Assembly: GCA_027694045.1 (NCBI GenBank)
Contig: JAQEWB010000001.1
Span: 868,001-932,000, forward strand
Reading direction: 5' to 3'
DNA from: Bacillaceae bacterium OF18-1A
Lineage (GTDB): Bacteria; Bacillota; Bacilli; Bacillales; Bacillaceae_G
Length of the DNA: 64,000 nucleotides
Below, piece by piece: positions 25,598 through 35,409 of the stretch. Each line of letters opens with the position of its first letter. Position 1 is the stretch's first letter. The notes below the pieces were generated by a model. That model was not told where the DNA came from, did no database searches, and saw only the letters and a program-made list of their open reading frames with translations. Made by a program: the position numbers and the translations under genes.

Positions 25598-26457
25598 CCT
25601 CTAAATACATATTGTTCTTTCGGTTGTTCGACTTTATTCCATTTTGTTACTTCTAATACAGGAATATTCGCATGAAATGGCTGATAAAATTCAGTTGAAA
25701 TTTCTCCCTCTACTTGAATCCAATCATCATTTTTCCACTCTACTCCTTCTGGTTTTTTCACTAACATACCATATACACCAGAATCTGCTACACAATGAAT
25801 AATACCGAAACGGAATAAGAAGTATTGTTCTTTCTTAGAAGAATCATCTTTGAAAACAAATCCTTTAAAAGATAACTTCTTCCCAGTAAACTCACCAGGA
25901 TAATTATAAATTGTCTCCATACCTTTTAAGAAATCCTCATCTTTTAAAGCAATACTGTCCTTCGTAACAAACTCTTTCTTCCCTTTTTCCATTACACCAC
26001 GATAGCCTTCTTTTCCGTAATAAATACTCGTATCAGGCCTTAAAAATTGCCTTGTCATAAATGGATCTTTACTTTCTGCCTGTGCTACTGGAAAATGAAA
26101 TCCCTTCGCTTTCACAATATCCGAATCTAATGTCGCAATCGGGAAAAATAATCCTGAAACGATTGGGAAACAGAACAAAGTGTACGAAAACGCTTTTTTC
26201 CACCATGTATTCTCATCTTTCGAATGATCGTGCCCACAATGACTATGGTCACATCCACAATTATGCTGTTCTTTTTCCTTTTGATGTTCTCTTTGGAAAA
26301 CGATAATAATTTGTACAATCGTTAAAAAGCCTAAAATAACGGCCGCTGTTTTTGATAAATAAGCATACTTCATATTAATATATTTCGTAATATTACCGGA
26401 AATGTGAAGCTGCGCAATTAATATTGTAAAACCTAATAATATATATGCTCGAAACAT
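25588..26457 (-). CDS. TIGR03943 family membrane protein with His-rich loop
   Basis: 289 residues. Hydrophobic segments near 1-20, 35-55 and 90-110; between them a metal-binding-looking loop, HNCGCDHSHCGHDHSKDE (about 65-82). The C-terminal half is soluble (EGYRGVMEKGKK, FRFGIIHCVADSGVYGM). Family members are encoded next to a DUF318 permease, exactly as here, with the start 3 bases after that gene's stop. The pair resembles B. subtilis YcgQ/YcgR. I infer a membrane complex that moves a metal or metalloid; the substrate is not shown. Confidence 0.88.
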   Translation of the reverse strand: MFRAYILLGFTILIAQLHISGNITKYINMKYAYLSKTAAVILGFLTIVQIIIVFQREHQKEKEQHNCGCDHSHCGHDHSKDENTWWKKAFSYTLFCFPIVSGLFFPIATLDSDIVKAKGFHFPVAQAESKDPFMTRQFLRPDTSIYYGKEGYRGVMEKGKKEFVTKDSIALKDEDFLKGMETIYNYPGEFTGKKLSFKGFVFKDDSSKKEQYFLFRFGIIHCVADSGVYGMLVKKPEGVEWKNDDWIQVEGEISTEFYQPFHANIPVLEVTKWNKVEQPKEQYVFRGAD

Positions 26458-26460
26458 AAC

Positions 26461-27357
26461 CTACCACCCCATCGCATAAATGAGTAGTGAGCTTGCATAA
26501 ACAACAAGTGTAACTGTAACCGTAACGACAATTACAAATTTCGTTTTAAATGTCGCAAGCATCATAAACATATTTTTAATATCCACCATCGGTCCATATA
26601 CGAGGAACGCGACAAGTGATGCTGTTGAAAATGTACTTTGGAATGAAGAAGCGATAAATGCATCTGCTTCTGAACATAATGATAAAATAAAAGCAAGTCC
26701 CATCATAACAGCTGATGACGAAAATGGCCCTTGTCCGATAGCAAGAAGCGTTGAAGTTTGTACAAACGTTTGAACTGCTGCTGCAATTAACGCACCTAGC
26801 ACTAAATATTTTCCCATTGAGAAAAATTCCTCAACCGCATGCGTACATACATCCCACATCTTTTTACGTAATGGACGTTTATGATTCACTTCTGGGAAGT
26901 GATCGTCTCTTAATTGATGTTCTTTAAACATAAATGATAATATAATTCCAACAATAATTGCTACGATTATCGCTACAATAGAACGATACCATACCATGTG
27001 CATACTACTTCCAAAAGCAACATATGTTGCAAATAATACAACTGGATTAATAATTGGTCCAGTTAGCATAAATGCAATTCCCGCATATGGTGGAACACCT
27101 TTTCCGATTAATCGTCTTACAATCGGAACAATCCCACATTCACAACCTGGAAACATCATACCTAAAAAAGTAGCTAATAAAACAGACAGAAATCGATTCT
27201 TTGGCATCCACTTCGCCACCATATCTTCTGTCACAAACATTTGAATGACTCCTGAAATAAATACACCAATAAGCACAAAAGGCAGTGCCTCGATTAATAT
27301 TGAAATAAAGATTGTATTCATTTGCAGAAATGCTTTCGGTAATTGAAACAATTCCAT
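26461..27357 (-). CDS. DUF318/UPF0718 family permease (YcgR-like)
   Basis: 298 residues with 8 or so membrane segments in two halves. Conserved cues: LPFVLIGVFISGVIQMFV near 24-41, the MFPGCECGIVPIVRRLIGKG motif (with two Cys, about 68-87), LTGPIINPVVLFATY and LSLCSEADAFIASSF. Related permeases (ArsP-like and YraQ-like) export organo-arsenicals or unknown substrates. Upstream TTGGAGG site. First gene of a two-gene operon with the His-rich TIGR03943 protein. Confidence 0.88.
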   Translation of the reverse strand: MELFQLPKAFLQMNTIFISILIEALPFVLIGVFISGVIQMFVTEDMVAKWMPKNRFLSVLLATFLGMMFPGCECGIVPIVRRLIGKGVPPYAGIAFMLTGPIINPVVLFATYVAFGSSMHMVWYRSIVAIIVAIIVGIILSFMFKEHQLRDDHFPEVNHKRPLRKKMWDVCTHAVEEFFSMGKYLVLGALIAAAVQTFVQTSTLLAIGQGPFSSSAVMMGLAFILSLCSEADAFIASSFQSTFSTASLVAFLVYGPMVDIKNMFMMLATFKTKFVIVVTVTVTLVVYASSLLIYAMGW

Positions 27358-27501
27358 GATGTATTTCCTCCAACGTTTAATTCACAATATGTAATTTTAA
27401 CCCCATTTCATTATTTGAACAAGAGTTATACGGAATTACTCCCCTTTATACACATTACATTTCACAAGTTATATTCTATTCTAAAATTGAGATTTCATAG
27501 C

Positions 27502-27545
27502 AAAAAAACTGCTCTAACACAGTTTTATAACTATGCTAGAGCAGC
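27502..27545 (-). terminator. Terminator of corA
   Basis: Long stem with CTGCTCTA / TAGAGCAG outer arms and a complementary inner region, followed by TTTTTTTG on the minus strand. Confidence 0.85.
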
Positions 27546-27555
27546 TTTCTTATCC

Positions 27556-28497
27556 TTAAAAGTAACGTTTCTTCCAAAAAACAAATGCTAAAGTGAAAGA
27601 TAATGTTACACATATTATTAATACAATTACAAAACCATGCGCTTCACCTTCAAATGGAACCTTTACATTCATTCCAAAGAAACTAGAAACCATCGTTGGT
27701 AAAGATAAAATGATTGTAATAGACGTTAACAGTTTCATAACACTATTTAAATTATTTGATATGACAGAACTAAAAGTATTCATCATTCCACTTAAAATAT
27801 GACTATATATTTCCGCCATTTCAATTGCCTGCTTATTTTCAATTAATACATCTTCTAATAAATCTTGATCGTCTTCATACATTTTTAAAAATGTACTATT
27901 ACGCATTAGTTTTTGAATTACAATTTTATTCGCCTTTAATGAAGTTGTAAAATAAACTAAGCTTTTTTCAAGGCCTAGTAATGTAAAAATCTCTTTATTT
28001 TTCATCGATTTATTTAATTGGTGCTCTAAATCAATTGTTTTTCGATTAATTTGCTTTAAGTATCTTAAATAATAAGTAGAAATCGTATATAAGAGCTGTA
28101 GTGCAAAACGTGTCTTTTTAAACGTATAAAATTCTTTAATACGTTGATTAATGAAACGTTCAAAAATTGGATTTTCTTCTAAGCAAATTGTAACAAAACA
28201 ATCCGGCATTACAATCATACCTATTGGAATCGTGTCATAAATCGAATTTCCTTCTTCATCATGTCTAACTGTCGGAATATCCACGATAATTAAAGTATTA
28301 TTGTCTTCCTTTTCAATACGAGAACGTTCTTCGTCATCCAAAGGGTCTTTAATGAAATCTAAGTCTACATTTAAAGTTTGGACTAAATACTGAATTTCTT
28401 CTTCAGTTGGATGAAGTACATTAATCCAGCAACCCTTCTGCATTTCTTCAATCTCTTGTAGTTTTCCGTTTCGGTCTGTTAAATAAATATTTAACAT
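27556..28497 (-). CDS. corA: CorA family magnesium/cobalt transporter
   Basis: 313 residues. A cytoplasmic alpha/beta N-terminal domain and long helices (about 1-245) are followed by two C-terminal membrane helices, the first ending in the signature GMN motif (SSFFGMNVKVPFEG, near 272-286). Forms a pentameric Mg channel. The start has a GGGGTGAT site. No Mg riboswitch is evident upstream; the upstream gap instead holds two tandem bcr1-like repeats. Confidence 0.92.
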   Translation of the reverse strand: MLNIYLTDRNGKLQEIEEMQKGCWINVLHPTEEEIQYLVQTLNVDLDFIKDPLDDEERSRIEKEDNNTLIIVDIPTVRHDEEGNSIYDTIPIGMIVMPDCFVTICLEENPIFERFINQRIKEFYTFKKTRFALQLLYTISTYYLRYLKQINRKTIDLEHQLNKSMKNKEIFTLLGLEKSLVYFTTSLKANKIVIQKLMRNSTFLKMYEDDQDLLEDVLIENKQAIEMAEIYSHILSGMMNTFSSVISNNLNSVMKLLTSITIILSLPTMVSSFFGMNVKVPFEGEAHGFVIVLIICVTLSFTLAFVFWKKRYF

Positions 28498-28639
28498 ACT
28501 ATCACCCCGATTCTTTTTACATGTGGGAATCTACCTCACTTAAACAACAGTTTTTGAACCGCTATTTTCAGCATATGAAACATACGTTTAAATTTCAATA
28601 GAAAAATTATTTTGAAAACGTTTTTATAAGAAAAATATT

Positions 28640-28795
28640 ATAAAGTGAAACTTTAATCAGTGGGAGGTCTTCATTCCCCACTGATTTTCAGCCCTAACCA
28701 ATCGGGCTTTTACGGGCAGCTGATCCCCCACCTAACTTCTTTGCTCTCGCTGAATTTTGAGGTGAGGATCTTACTGACCGTTAAAGCGGGATAAA
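28640..28795 (+). repeat. bcr1-like repeat, tandem copy A
   Basis: 156 bp from ATAAAGTGAAACTTTAATC to AAAGCGGGATAAA. Its terminal ATAAA is the first ATAAA of copy B. The internal arms (CAGTGGG... and CCCACTG; CCAATCGGGC and GGGC) suggest a folded RNA. Confidence 0.9.
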
Positions 28796-28950
28796 GTGAA
28801 ACTTTAATTAGTGGGGGTTTTGTTCATCCCCCACTGATTATTAGCCCTAACCAATCGGGCTTTTACGGGCAGCTGATCCCCCACCTAACTTCTTTGCTCT
28901 CGCTGAATTTTGAGGTGGGGATCTTACTGCCCGGCGAATAGCGGGATAAA
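28791..28950 (+). repeat. bcr1-like repeat, tandem copy B
   Basis: 160 bp, nearly identical to copy A over the middle (CCTAACCAATCGGGCTTTTA and AACTTCTTTGCTCTCGCTGA are shared), ending GCGAATAGCGGGATAAA. It abuts the terminator of the MurJ-like gene. The two copies share the ATAAA junction. Confidence 0.9.
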
Positions 28951-28952
28951 CA

Positions 28953-28980
28953 TAGAAAAAGACAGAGTGTTCTCTGCCTT
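28953..28980 (-). terminator. Terminator of the MurJ-like gene
   Basis: Stem GGCAGAG / CTCTGTC followed by TTTTTC on the minus strand. Confidence 0.7.
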
Positions 28981-28987
28981 AAAAAGC

Positions 28988-30367
28988 TTATGTTGCCTTT
29001 ATAACATATTTAGAAAGCATCCACAAGTTAAAGCCAACTGAAATCGTATAACCAGCGTATGTTGAAATGATAAAACTTACATAATCAAAATACGGAAGCA
29101 ATACAATATTTAAAACTATCTTTACAATAATTCCAATTACTAATCCTAGTACTGTTTTTTGCTGTTGATTAATACCTTGTAGCATCGCTGCCGTTACCGT
29201 GAAGAGAGAAAATAGTATACAAACAGGAGCGTAATATTGTAGAATAACACTCCCCATCTCTGGATCATTTCCAACACCAAACAAAAGAGTATATACCGGT
29301 TTTGCTAACAACATCATTCCAATTGCTGCTGGTACCGTAATCCCTACCACTAATACATTCGTCCTCGTAAAATGTTTATACAACAACTTCGTATTTCCTG
29401 CTGTATAAGCTTTCGTCATCTCTGGAACAAGAGACATACTAAAAGCAGTGGCAACAGACACTGGGATGAGTACAACCATCTGAACAAGACCAATTATCGC
29501 ATTAATCTTTTCAGCTTCTCCTTGCATATATCCGATTTGTATAAGTAGCTTATTAATTGTAAATGTATCAATCGTCTGATACAACGGAATTGCTAAGCCT
29601 ACGACAACAAATGGTATTGAATATGTAAAGAGCTCCTTATACAAGGAGAAAAAAGATTTCGTTGTTTGCGGTATACTTGCTTTCTCTTTTTTCTTTAAGT
29701 GCCTTCTCCTTCTTATATAATATGCACTCAAAACACTTAACCCGCCTACAGCTCCCATAAATGCTCCAAACGTTGAAATACCCACTGCTAGCGAAACAGA
29801 AGCTTTTAAAACATATAAAACGATAAAGCTTCCTATTAAAATTGTTAAGACCCGAAAGAACTGCTCCACAACTACACTAAGTGCAGAAGGCCCCATCGAT
29901 TGAAACCCTTGGAAGAAACCTCTTAGTAAACTCATTACTGGTACAAGTATTAACGCAAAACTTACAATTTGTATATTATTTGTAACCGCTGTTACACTAT
30001 TTCCCGTCTGGTCACTTCCATCGATTACAAGCTTAGCTAAATGCGGGGCTAATATATAGAGCGTACAACACGATATAACTCCCATTATTAGCATAAAAAC
30101 GATACCACTCTTTAACACTCTCTTAACCGTATGATAATCATTTAGTTGATCATATTTTGATACCATCTTTGAAACGGCGAGAGGTAATCCCATCGTCGCG
30201 ATACTGAGCATAATCGTATAAGGTCGATATGCATATGTGTATAGTACGTACCCACCCGTTCCGACCATTGCTGTAAATGGTATAACATATATAAAACCTA
30301 ACATTTTAGATATCATCGTTGCCATCGTTAAAAATATCGTTCCACGTATAAACGGTGACCCTTTCAT
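28988..30367 (-). CDS. Oligosaccharide/lipid II flippase family protein (MurJ/SpoVB-like)
   Basis: 459 residues, about 12-14 membrane helices, starting MKGSPFIRGTIFLTMATMISK, the MVF/polysaccharide-synthase opening. Hydrophilic connections carry RRRRHLKKKEKAS (about 220-232). It belongs to the MOP exporter superfamily that includes YtgP/MurJ and SpoVB, which flip cell-wall precursors; at 459 residues it is shorter than both, more like YkvU, so a sporulation-related role is possible. GGAGG precedes the ATG. Monocistronic. Confidence 0.82.
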   Translation of the reverse strand: MKGSPFIRGTIFLTMATMISKMLGFIYVIPFTAMVGTGGYVLYTYAYRPYTIMLSIATMGLPLAVSKMVSKYDQLNDYHTVKRVLKSGIVFMLIMGVISCCTLYILAPHLAKLVIDGSDQTGNSVTAVTNNIQIVSFALILVPVMSLLRGFFQGFQSMGPSALSVVVEQFFRVLTILIGSFIVLYVLKASVSLAVGISTFGAFMGAVGGLSVLSAYYIRRRRHLKKKEKASIPQTTKSFFSLYKELFTYSIPFVVVGLAIPLYQTIDTFTINKLLIQIGYMQGEAEKINAIIGLVQMVVLIPVSVATAFSMSLVPEMTKAYTAGNTKLLYKHFTRTNVLVVGITVPAAIGMMLLAKPVYTLLFGVGNDPEMGSVILQYYAPVCILFSLFTVTAAMLQGINQQQKTVLGLVIGIIVKIVLNIVLLPYFDYVSFIISTYAGYTISVGFNLWMLSKYVIKAT

Positions 30368-30433
30368 CACATTCCTCCGCTACGCTTTATTATTACACAT
30401 TATGGACAACTCCTTTTTTTTAGAACCGAAACA

Positions 30434-30466
30434 AATAAAAAAAGCCAATGAAAAATCATTGACTTT
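30434..30466 (-). terminator. Terminator of the dedA gene
   Basis: Stem AGTCAATGA / TCATTGGCT then TTTTTTT on the minus strand, at the gene's stop. Confidence 0.8.
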
Positions 30467-31067
30467 AACGATTTGTTTTTTTCTTTTTTAAATACTTTAA
30501 TCCGAAATAAAGAGCAATAAAGAGAACTGCGCCTATAATTATGTAATGTGTGTAATCGGATGCATACTCTTTAATATGTCGCCAATTCCCACCAAGTTTT
30601 TCACCTAAGTATATAAATAGTATTGACCATGGAATAATCGCTACAACTGTATACAGTGTAAAAAGTTTTAATGGCATTTTAGCAAGTCCTGCTGGAATAG
30701 AGATTGCGTGACGTACTACTGGGATAAAACGTGCCGAAAAGATTACTCCTGCTCCGTATCGCTTAAACCAATTTTCTGCTATGTCTAAATGGTGTTTATT
30801 AATAAGCAGATATTTCCCATATTTCTCTACAACTGGACGTCCACCATAGTATCCAAGCCAATATAAAAAGATTTGTGCTAAAGTACCACCGATTGTTCCA
30901 GCAATAACTGCACCAGTAAAACTAATTTTATCATTTGCTACTAAAAAACCAGCATATGAAAGTACAATCTCACTTGGGATAACTTCAATCATTAAAGCTA
31001 GAGCTACTCCGAAGTAACCTAAGCTTGCAAAAAATTGCAATAACTGATCTATTATGTTTGCTAACAT
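30465..31067 (-). CDS. DedA family membrane protein
   Basis: 200 residues from ATG 31067, chosen because AAGGAGATAG lies 8 bases upstream; the frame is open 9 codons further. DedA signatures are visible: FASLGYFGVALALMIEVIPSE near 12-32, GGTLAQIFLYWLGYYGGRPVVEKYG (60-85), FSARFIPVVRHAISIPAGLAKM (108-130). DedA proteins are SNARE-associated lipid scramblases needed for membrane homeostasis and undecaprenyl phosphate recycling. Monocistronic. Confidence 0.92.
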   Translation of the reverse strand: MLANIIDQLLQFFASLGYFGVALALMIEVIPSEIVLSYAGFLVANDKISFTGAVIAGTIGGTLAQIFLYWLGYYGGRPVVEKYGKYLLINKHHLDIAENWFKRYGAGVIFSARFIPVVRHAISIPAGLAKMPLKLFTLYTVVAIIPWSILFIYLGEKLGGNWRHIKEYASDYTHYIIIGAVLFIALYFGLKYLKKKKTNR

Positions 31068-31170
31068 TTTCTTTTCTATCTCCTTTTTATTCACATACTA
31101 TCCCATTATTACATAAAGGTTACAATCTGCCAATATCTTCATTGCAACATTATCTAAAACAAAATCATTA

Positions 31171-31788
31171 CTAATCTACTATTTTCTCTTTCTCTACGTC
31201 TTTCATGTAACCAAACATCTCTTTAATTTGCCCTTCAGTATTTCTAGCAATTGATAAATTAGGTAACTCATTTTCACCAAAAAAATCTACATCTTCTGTT
31301 TCAATGCTCGTTTTCTTTTCACCACCTATAATCTCACATCCAATGAAAATCTTATATACATGTGCTGCTGATGGAGACGGATGATGTTTTTCTTTATCAA
31401 AAATTGCAAGTAGCTTGAAATGGGCAACCTCATAACCGGTCTCCTCCATAACCTCTTTCGCCGCAACTTCTGTCGGGGTATATCCAATATCAGCCCATCC
31501 GCCTGGTAAAGCCCATTTCCCATCACTTTTTTCTTTTACAAATAGTAACTTTTCATGTTGAAAAACAACTGCACGTATATCAACTTTTGGCGTTTGATAG
31601 CCTGTCTCACTTGCAAACAATTTCTCTACTACTTCCCAATCTGTTTTCGTATAATGTGACATCATCGAAATTGAAATGTCTCGTAATTGTTGAAATCGCT
31701 CTATATCATATACATCCTTAGAATACGTTAAACCCGCTTGTGCTATAGATTGTATTTGTTTTACCCAATCAATCCATTTAACCGTCAT
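31171..31788 (-). CDS. Nudix hydrolase with N-terminal helical domain
   Basis: 205 residues starting MTVKWIDWVKQIQS. Residues 1-55 form the helical domain seen in the Nudix_hydro_N group, followed by a Nudix domain (about 65-190). The Nudix box (GWADIGYTPTEVAAKEVMEETGY) has Tyr for the first Glu and Lys for the Arg of the canonical signature but keeps the EE pair. This subgroup is usually annotated as ADP-ribose or ADP-sugar pyrophosphatase; the substrate is inferred. The frame extends 31 codons upstream without a clear ribosome site. Confidence 0.85.
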   Translation of the reverse strand: MTVKWIDWVKQIQSIAQAGLTYSKDVYDIERFQQLRDISISMMSHYTKTDWEVVEKLFASETGYQTPKVDIRAVVFQHEKLLFVKEKSDGKWALPGGWADIGYTPTEVAAKEVMEETGYEVAHFKLLAIFDKEKHHPSPSAAHVYKIFIGCEIIGGEKKTSIETEDVDFFGENELPNLSIARNTEGQIKEMFGYMKDVEKEKIVD

Positions 31789-31893
31789 TTCTACACAGCC
31801 CCATTCTTTATGAAATACATTCCCTTTTCCTTTTTTAGGTATATTTTCATTATACAAAAAAAGAGATTGATAATGTTTCAATCTCTTGCAAAA

Positions 31894-32976
<1,083 letters not shown>

Positions 32977-33001
32977 TCATCCCTTCTCTGTTCTCTCCAT
33001 T

Positions 33002-33100
33002 CAATGTATGCGTCTTGTCTTGTCCATACATCACCTATCATCTATTTATATAAAATTACACTCTTGTCCTGTTCAGAAATAGCCCTACCTACATATCCTA
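33002..33100. promoter_or_regulatory. Divergent sporulation promoter region, cotH / exsB
   Basis: On the plus strand CATATCCTA (33092-33100) fits the sigma-K -10 CATAnnnTA, 52 bases before the exsB start. On the minus strand CATACATT (RC of 33002-33010) fits a sigma-E -10, about 30 bases before cotH. The -35 elements are weak in both cases. Confidence 0.35.
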
Positions 33101-33151
33101 TTAATGAAAAAATATACCTTTTCACCTTACTACATGATAAGGAGGATTTCT

Positions 33152-33703
33152 ATGAAACGTGATATTAGAAAAGCTGTTGAAGAAATCAAAAGTGCAGGGA
33201 TGGAAGATTTCTTATATCAAGATCCAAGTAATTTTGAATGTGATGACGATTGTTCTTCAAAAATAGAGTGTAATGATGATTGTAAATGTCCAAGAACAAG
33301 ATGTACTCACGTGAAACATTGTACGTTTATTACGAAGTGTACCCACGTGAAAAAATGGACATTCGTTACAAAATGCACTCATGTCCGTGTAAAGAAGTGT
33401 GGTTGTACTCGTGGTAAAAAGTGGACATTCGTCACGAAAGTTACGCATCGAAAAGAATGCGTTTTAGTTACCAAATGTACGCATGTGAAACATTGTACGT
33501 TCGTTACAAAATGCGTGCGCTTTGAAAAGAAATTTTACTGGACAAAACGATGTTACTGTAAAAAATGCGAATTCTTCCCTAACGGCAGTGATACCTCATG
33601 CGATGATGGAAATAAGCGGAATGATTACAACCGTAAACATAAATTCCCATCTTTCCAAAATAAGAAATTTGATCACTTCTGGTATAAAAAACGAAACGAT
33701 TAG
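33152..33703 (+). CDS. exsB: ExsB/CotG-like Thr-Lys-Cys repeat protein of spore coat or exosporium
   Basis: 183 residues. Residues 1-40 are acidic with Cys (MKRDIRKAVEEIKSAGMEDF start); 45-135 consist of about five 12-residue repeats of the form C-T-H-V-K-x-[CW]-T-F-[VI]-T-K, with a bent copy CGCTRGKK in the middle; the end is Lys/Asn/Phe rich. The high Thr, Lys and Cys content and the divergent CotH kinase suggest a phosphorylated structural protein, comparable with CotG of B. subtilis and ExsB of B. anthracis as I recall them. AAGGAGGATTT precedes the ATG; a longer frame starts at 33104 without a ribosome site. Confidence 0.75.
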   Translation: MKRDIRKAVEEIKSAGMEDFLYQDPSNFECDDDCSSKIECNDDCKCPRTRCTHVKHCTFITKCTHVKKWTFVTKCTHVRVKKCGCTRGKKWTFVTKVTHRKECVLVTKCTHVKHCTFVTKCVRFEKKFYWTKRCYCKKCEFFPNGSDTSCDDGNKRNDYNRKHKFPSFQNKKFDHFWYKKRND

Positions 33704-33714
33704 TTTTATGCCAG

Positions 33715-33744
33715 CAAAAAAAGGCCCTTTTGTGGCCTTTTTTA
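33715..33744. terminator. Bidirectional terminator, exsB / phosphatase
   Basis: Stem AAAAAGGCC / GGCCTTTTT between convergent genes. Confidence 0.85.
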
Positions 33745-34362
33745 CTTCTGCTGGAAATGGCTTATATCTGCAAATTGTTTTACTTCTCCGCTATAATTTT
33801 CATCAAACTCAATCATACTAAGACTAGCGCTGTGCATAAATGGCTCATCCCATACTTTAGCAATTTCAATACCAGCAAAATGTCCTACAAGCAATTTCGC
33901 AGCTGCTGCGTGGGAAACGATTAATATATTTTCTCCTTTATGCTTTTCTAAAAGAAGCTCTACCCCTTCAATTACCCTTTTGTGTACGGATTCAAAATTT
34001 TCTCCTGATGTGGACTGAAAAAGATGTGGCTCATACCAAAACAATTGTATTTCTTCTGGATATTGCCTTTCTATATCATCGATTGTTTGTCCTTCCCATA
34101 TACCCATGTTAATTTCATAGAAATGCTCATCCCCTATTATCGGTATATCTCGTTTTCCCTTTATTAACTCTGCCGTATGAAGTGTCCTCCCACTCGGACT
34201 ACTATAGATTGCATCGATAGGTAAATCTTTCATTCTATCTCCTAATTGTTTCGCTTGTAACATACCATTTTCAGTTAACGCTGAATTTTTACGTCCTTGC
34301 ATTCGCTTCGCTACATTCCATTCTGTTTCCCCATGTCTTGTTACATATACAGTTGTTTTCAT
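33742..34362 (-). CDS. Histidine phosphatase family protein (PhoE/GpmB-like)
   Basis: 206 residues. The phosphohistidine is H10 in VTRHGETEWN; the second histidine is in LIVSHAAAAK (about 148-157). Cytoplasmic broad-specificity phosphatase or mutase-like enzyme; substrate unknown. It lies 13 bases after the short-chain dehydrogenase-like gene and is the last gene of a three-gene operon behind fosB. Confidence 0.88.
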   Translation of the reverse strand: MKTTVYVTRHGETEWNVAKRMQGRKNSALTENGMLQAKQLGDRMKDLPIDAIYSSPSGRTLHTAELIKGKRDIPIIGDEHFYEINMGIWEGQTIDDIERQYPEEIQLFWYEPHLFQSTSGENFESVHKRVIEGVELLLEKHKGENILIVSHAAAAKLLVGHFAGIEIAKVWDEPFMHSASLSMIEFDENYSGEVKQFADISHFQQK

Positions 34363-34375
34363 TTTTTATTCCCCC

Positions 34376-34921
34376 TTACCATTTTGGCCGTAATTCCCAC
34401 GGTTCTATTTGACCTACAATCCATTTATCATATTTACTTTCAATTCCTTTTATTGCCCCATCCGATATCTCTTTATGGGTAAGCCATCTTCCATATGTAT
34501 CGTCTACAATAAAGCCTAATATGATTCTATAATAGCTACAGCGTGTACCACCTATTTTAGGAAGAACCATACGCGATGCTTTACTTCCTAAAATATGAAA
34601 TAAACTATATGGTTCAAACGACATTTCTATCTCTTTACAAACGATTGATAATGCATGCTTTGCACTTGAATGTATCCATGCAACAACTAATGTTATTGGA
34701 CCATTTTTCTCAATTGTACTTTGAATGGCTATTTTTACATCTTCATCATCATGATAATCTAAAGAAAGACATGTAACATTTTCTGGTGCAGCACTTGCCT
34801 GTTTAATATTGTCTAATTTCACTTCATCTCGTCCAATAATAGACACATGAAATCCTTGATTACAAAGCCACGTAGAAACATTCTTTAACATCCCCGTTCC
34901 ACCGATTACAAGCGCATGCAT
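34376..34921 (-). CDS. Short-chain dehydrogenase-like protein
   Basis: 181 residues starting MHALVIGGTGML, a Rossmann GxxGx[ML] opening. No canonical Tyr-x3-Lys catalytic pair is clear, though YYRIILGFI follows in the right region. The short length and the HALSIVCKE, VVAWIHSSAKHA segments put it in an atypical SDR group. Middle gene of the fosB operon, 12 bases after fosB with AAGGGGGAG before the ATG. Function unknown. Confidence 0.75.
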   Translation of the reverse strand: MHALVIGGTGMLKNVSTWLCNQGFHVSIIGRDEVKLDNIKQASAAPENVTCLSLDYHDDEDVKIAIQSTIEKNGPITLVVAWIHSSAKHALSIVCKEIEMSFEPYSLFHILGSKASRMVLPKIGGTRCSYYRIILGFIVDDTYGRWLTHKEISDGAIKGIESKYDKWIVGQIEPWELRPKW

Positions 34922-34933
34922 AAACTCTCCCCC

Positions 34934-35350
34934 TTAGTAAAATTCCATGTGAGGCTTCTCATCCTTATAATAATTTAGGCGGTCTTGCAGTGTCCCTGAG
35001 TGAAACTCAAACTTATGACCGTCAGGATCAACAAAATATATAGACTCACAATCTCTCACATTACGTTCTCTTCCTTTTAAAATATGAACATCATTTTCTT
35101 CCAATCGTTTTAACAGACATTCAAAATCTTCTCGTTCTACAGAAAATGCAAGATGTGTATAAGATTGCTGAATCTCATTTCTCGGAATATGTGTCTCTTC
35201 ATTAAGCACTACCCACATCCCACATATATTAAAATATGCAAGTTTTCTCCCCTTAACTAACAATTCTCCTTCTAGTACTTTTTCGTAAAATTTGATAGAG
35301 TCTTCTAAATTAGACACTGAAAAACAAATATGATTCATTCCTTTTAACAA
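34934..35350 (-). CDS. fosB: FosB, metallothiol transferase for fosfomycin
   Basis: 138 residues from TTG 35350, 8 bases after AGGAGG, the usual FosB length. Metal ligands H7, H66 and E115 are all present and C9 is retained. Adds bacillithiol to fosfomycin with a divalent metal, inactivating it in the cytoplasm. From memory the sequence is very close to B. cereus FosB. This is the first gene of the operon with an SDR-like protein and a histidine phosphatase. A longer frame upstream runs through the oppA terminator and is spurious. Confidence 0.95.
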   Translation of the reverse strand: MLKGMNHICFSVSNLEDSIKFYEKVLEGELLVKGRKLAYFNICGMWVVLNEETHIPRNEIQQSYTHLAFSVEREDFECLLKRLEENDVHILKGRERNVRDCESIYFVDPDGHKFEFHSGTLQDRLNYYKDEKPHMEFY

Positions 35351-35371
35351 TTGTAATTCCTCCTTACACAA

Positions 35372-35405
35372 ATAAAAGATGAGCGAAAATTCACTCATCT
35401 TTTAT
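35372..35405 (-). terminator. Terminator of oppA, upstream of fosB
   Basis: Stem AAAAGATGAG / CTCATCTTTT between the oppA stop and the fosB ribosome site; it shows that fosB starts a separate unit. Confidence 0.8.
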
Positions 35406-35409
35406 TATA

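Noticed and set aside
33104..33151. Upstream extension of the exsB-like gene
   Set aside because: The extra 16 codons have no ribosome site, whereas ATG 33152 follows AAGGAGG; the extension also overlaps the predicted transcription start.
33152..33703. Tandem DNA repeats in exsB considered as a CRISPR array
   Set aside because: The repeats are in-frame protein repeats with no spacers of even length and no cas genes nearby.
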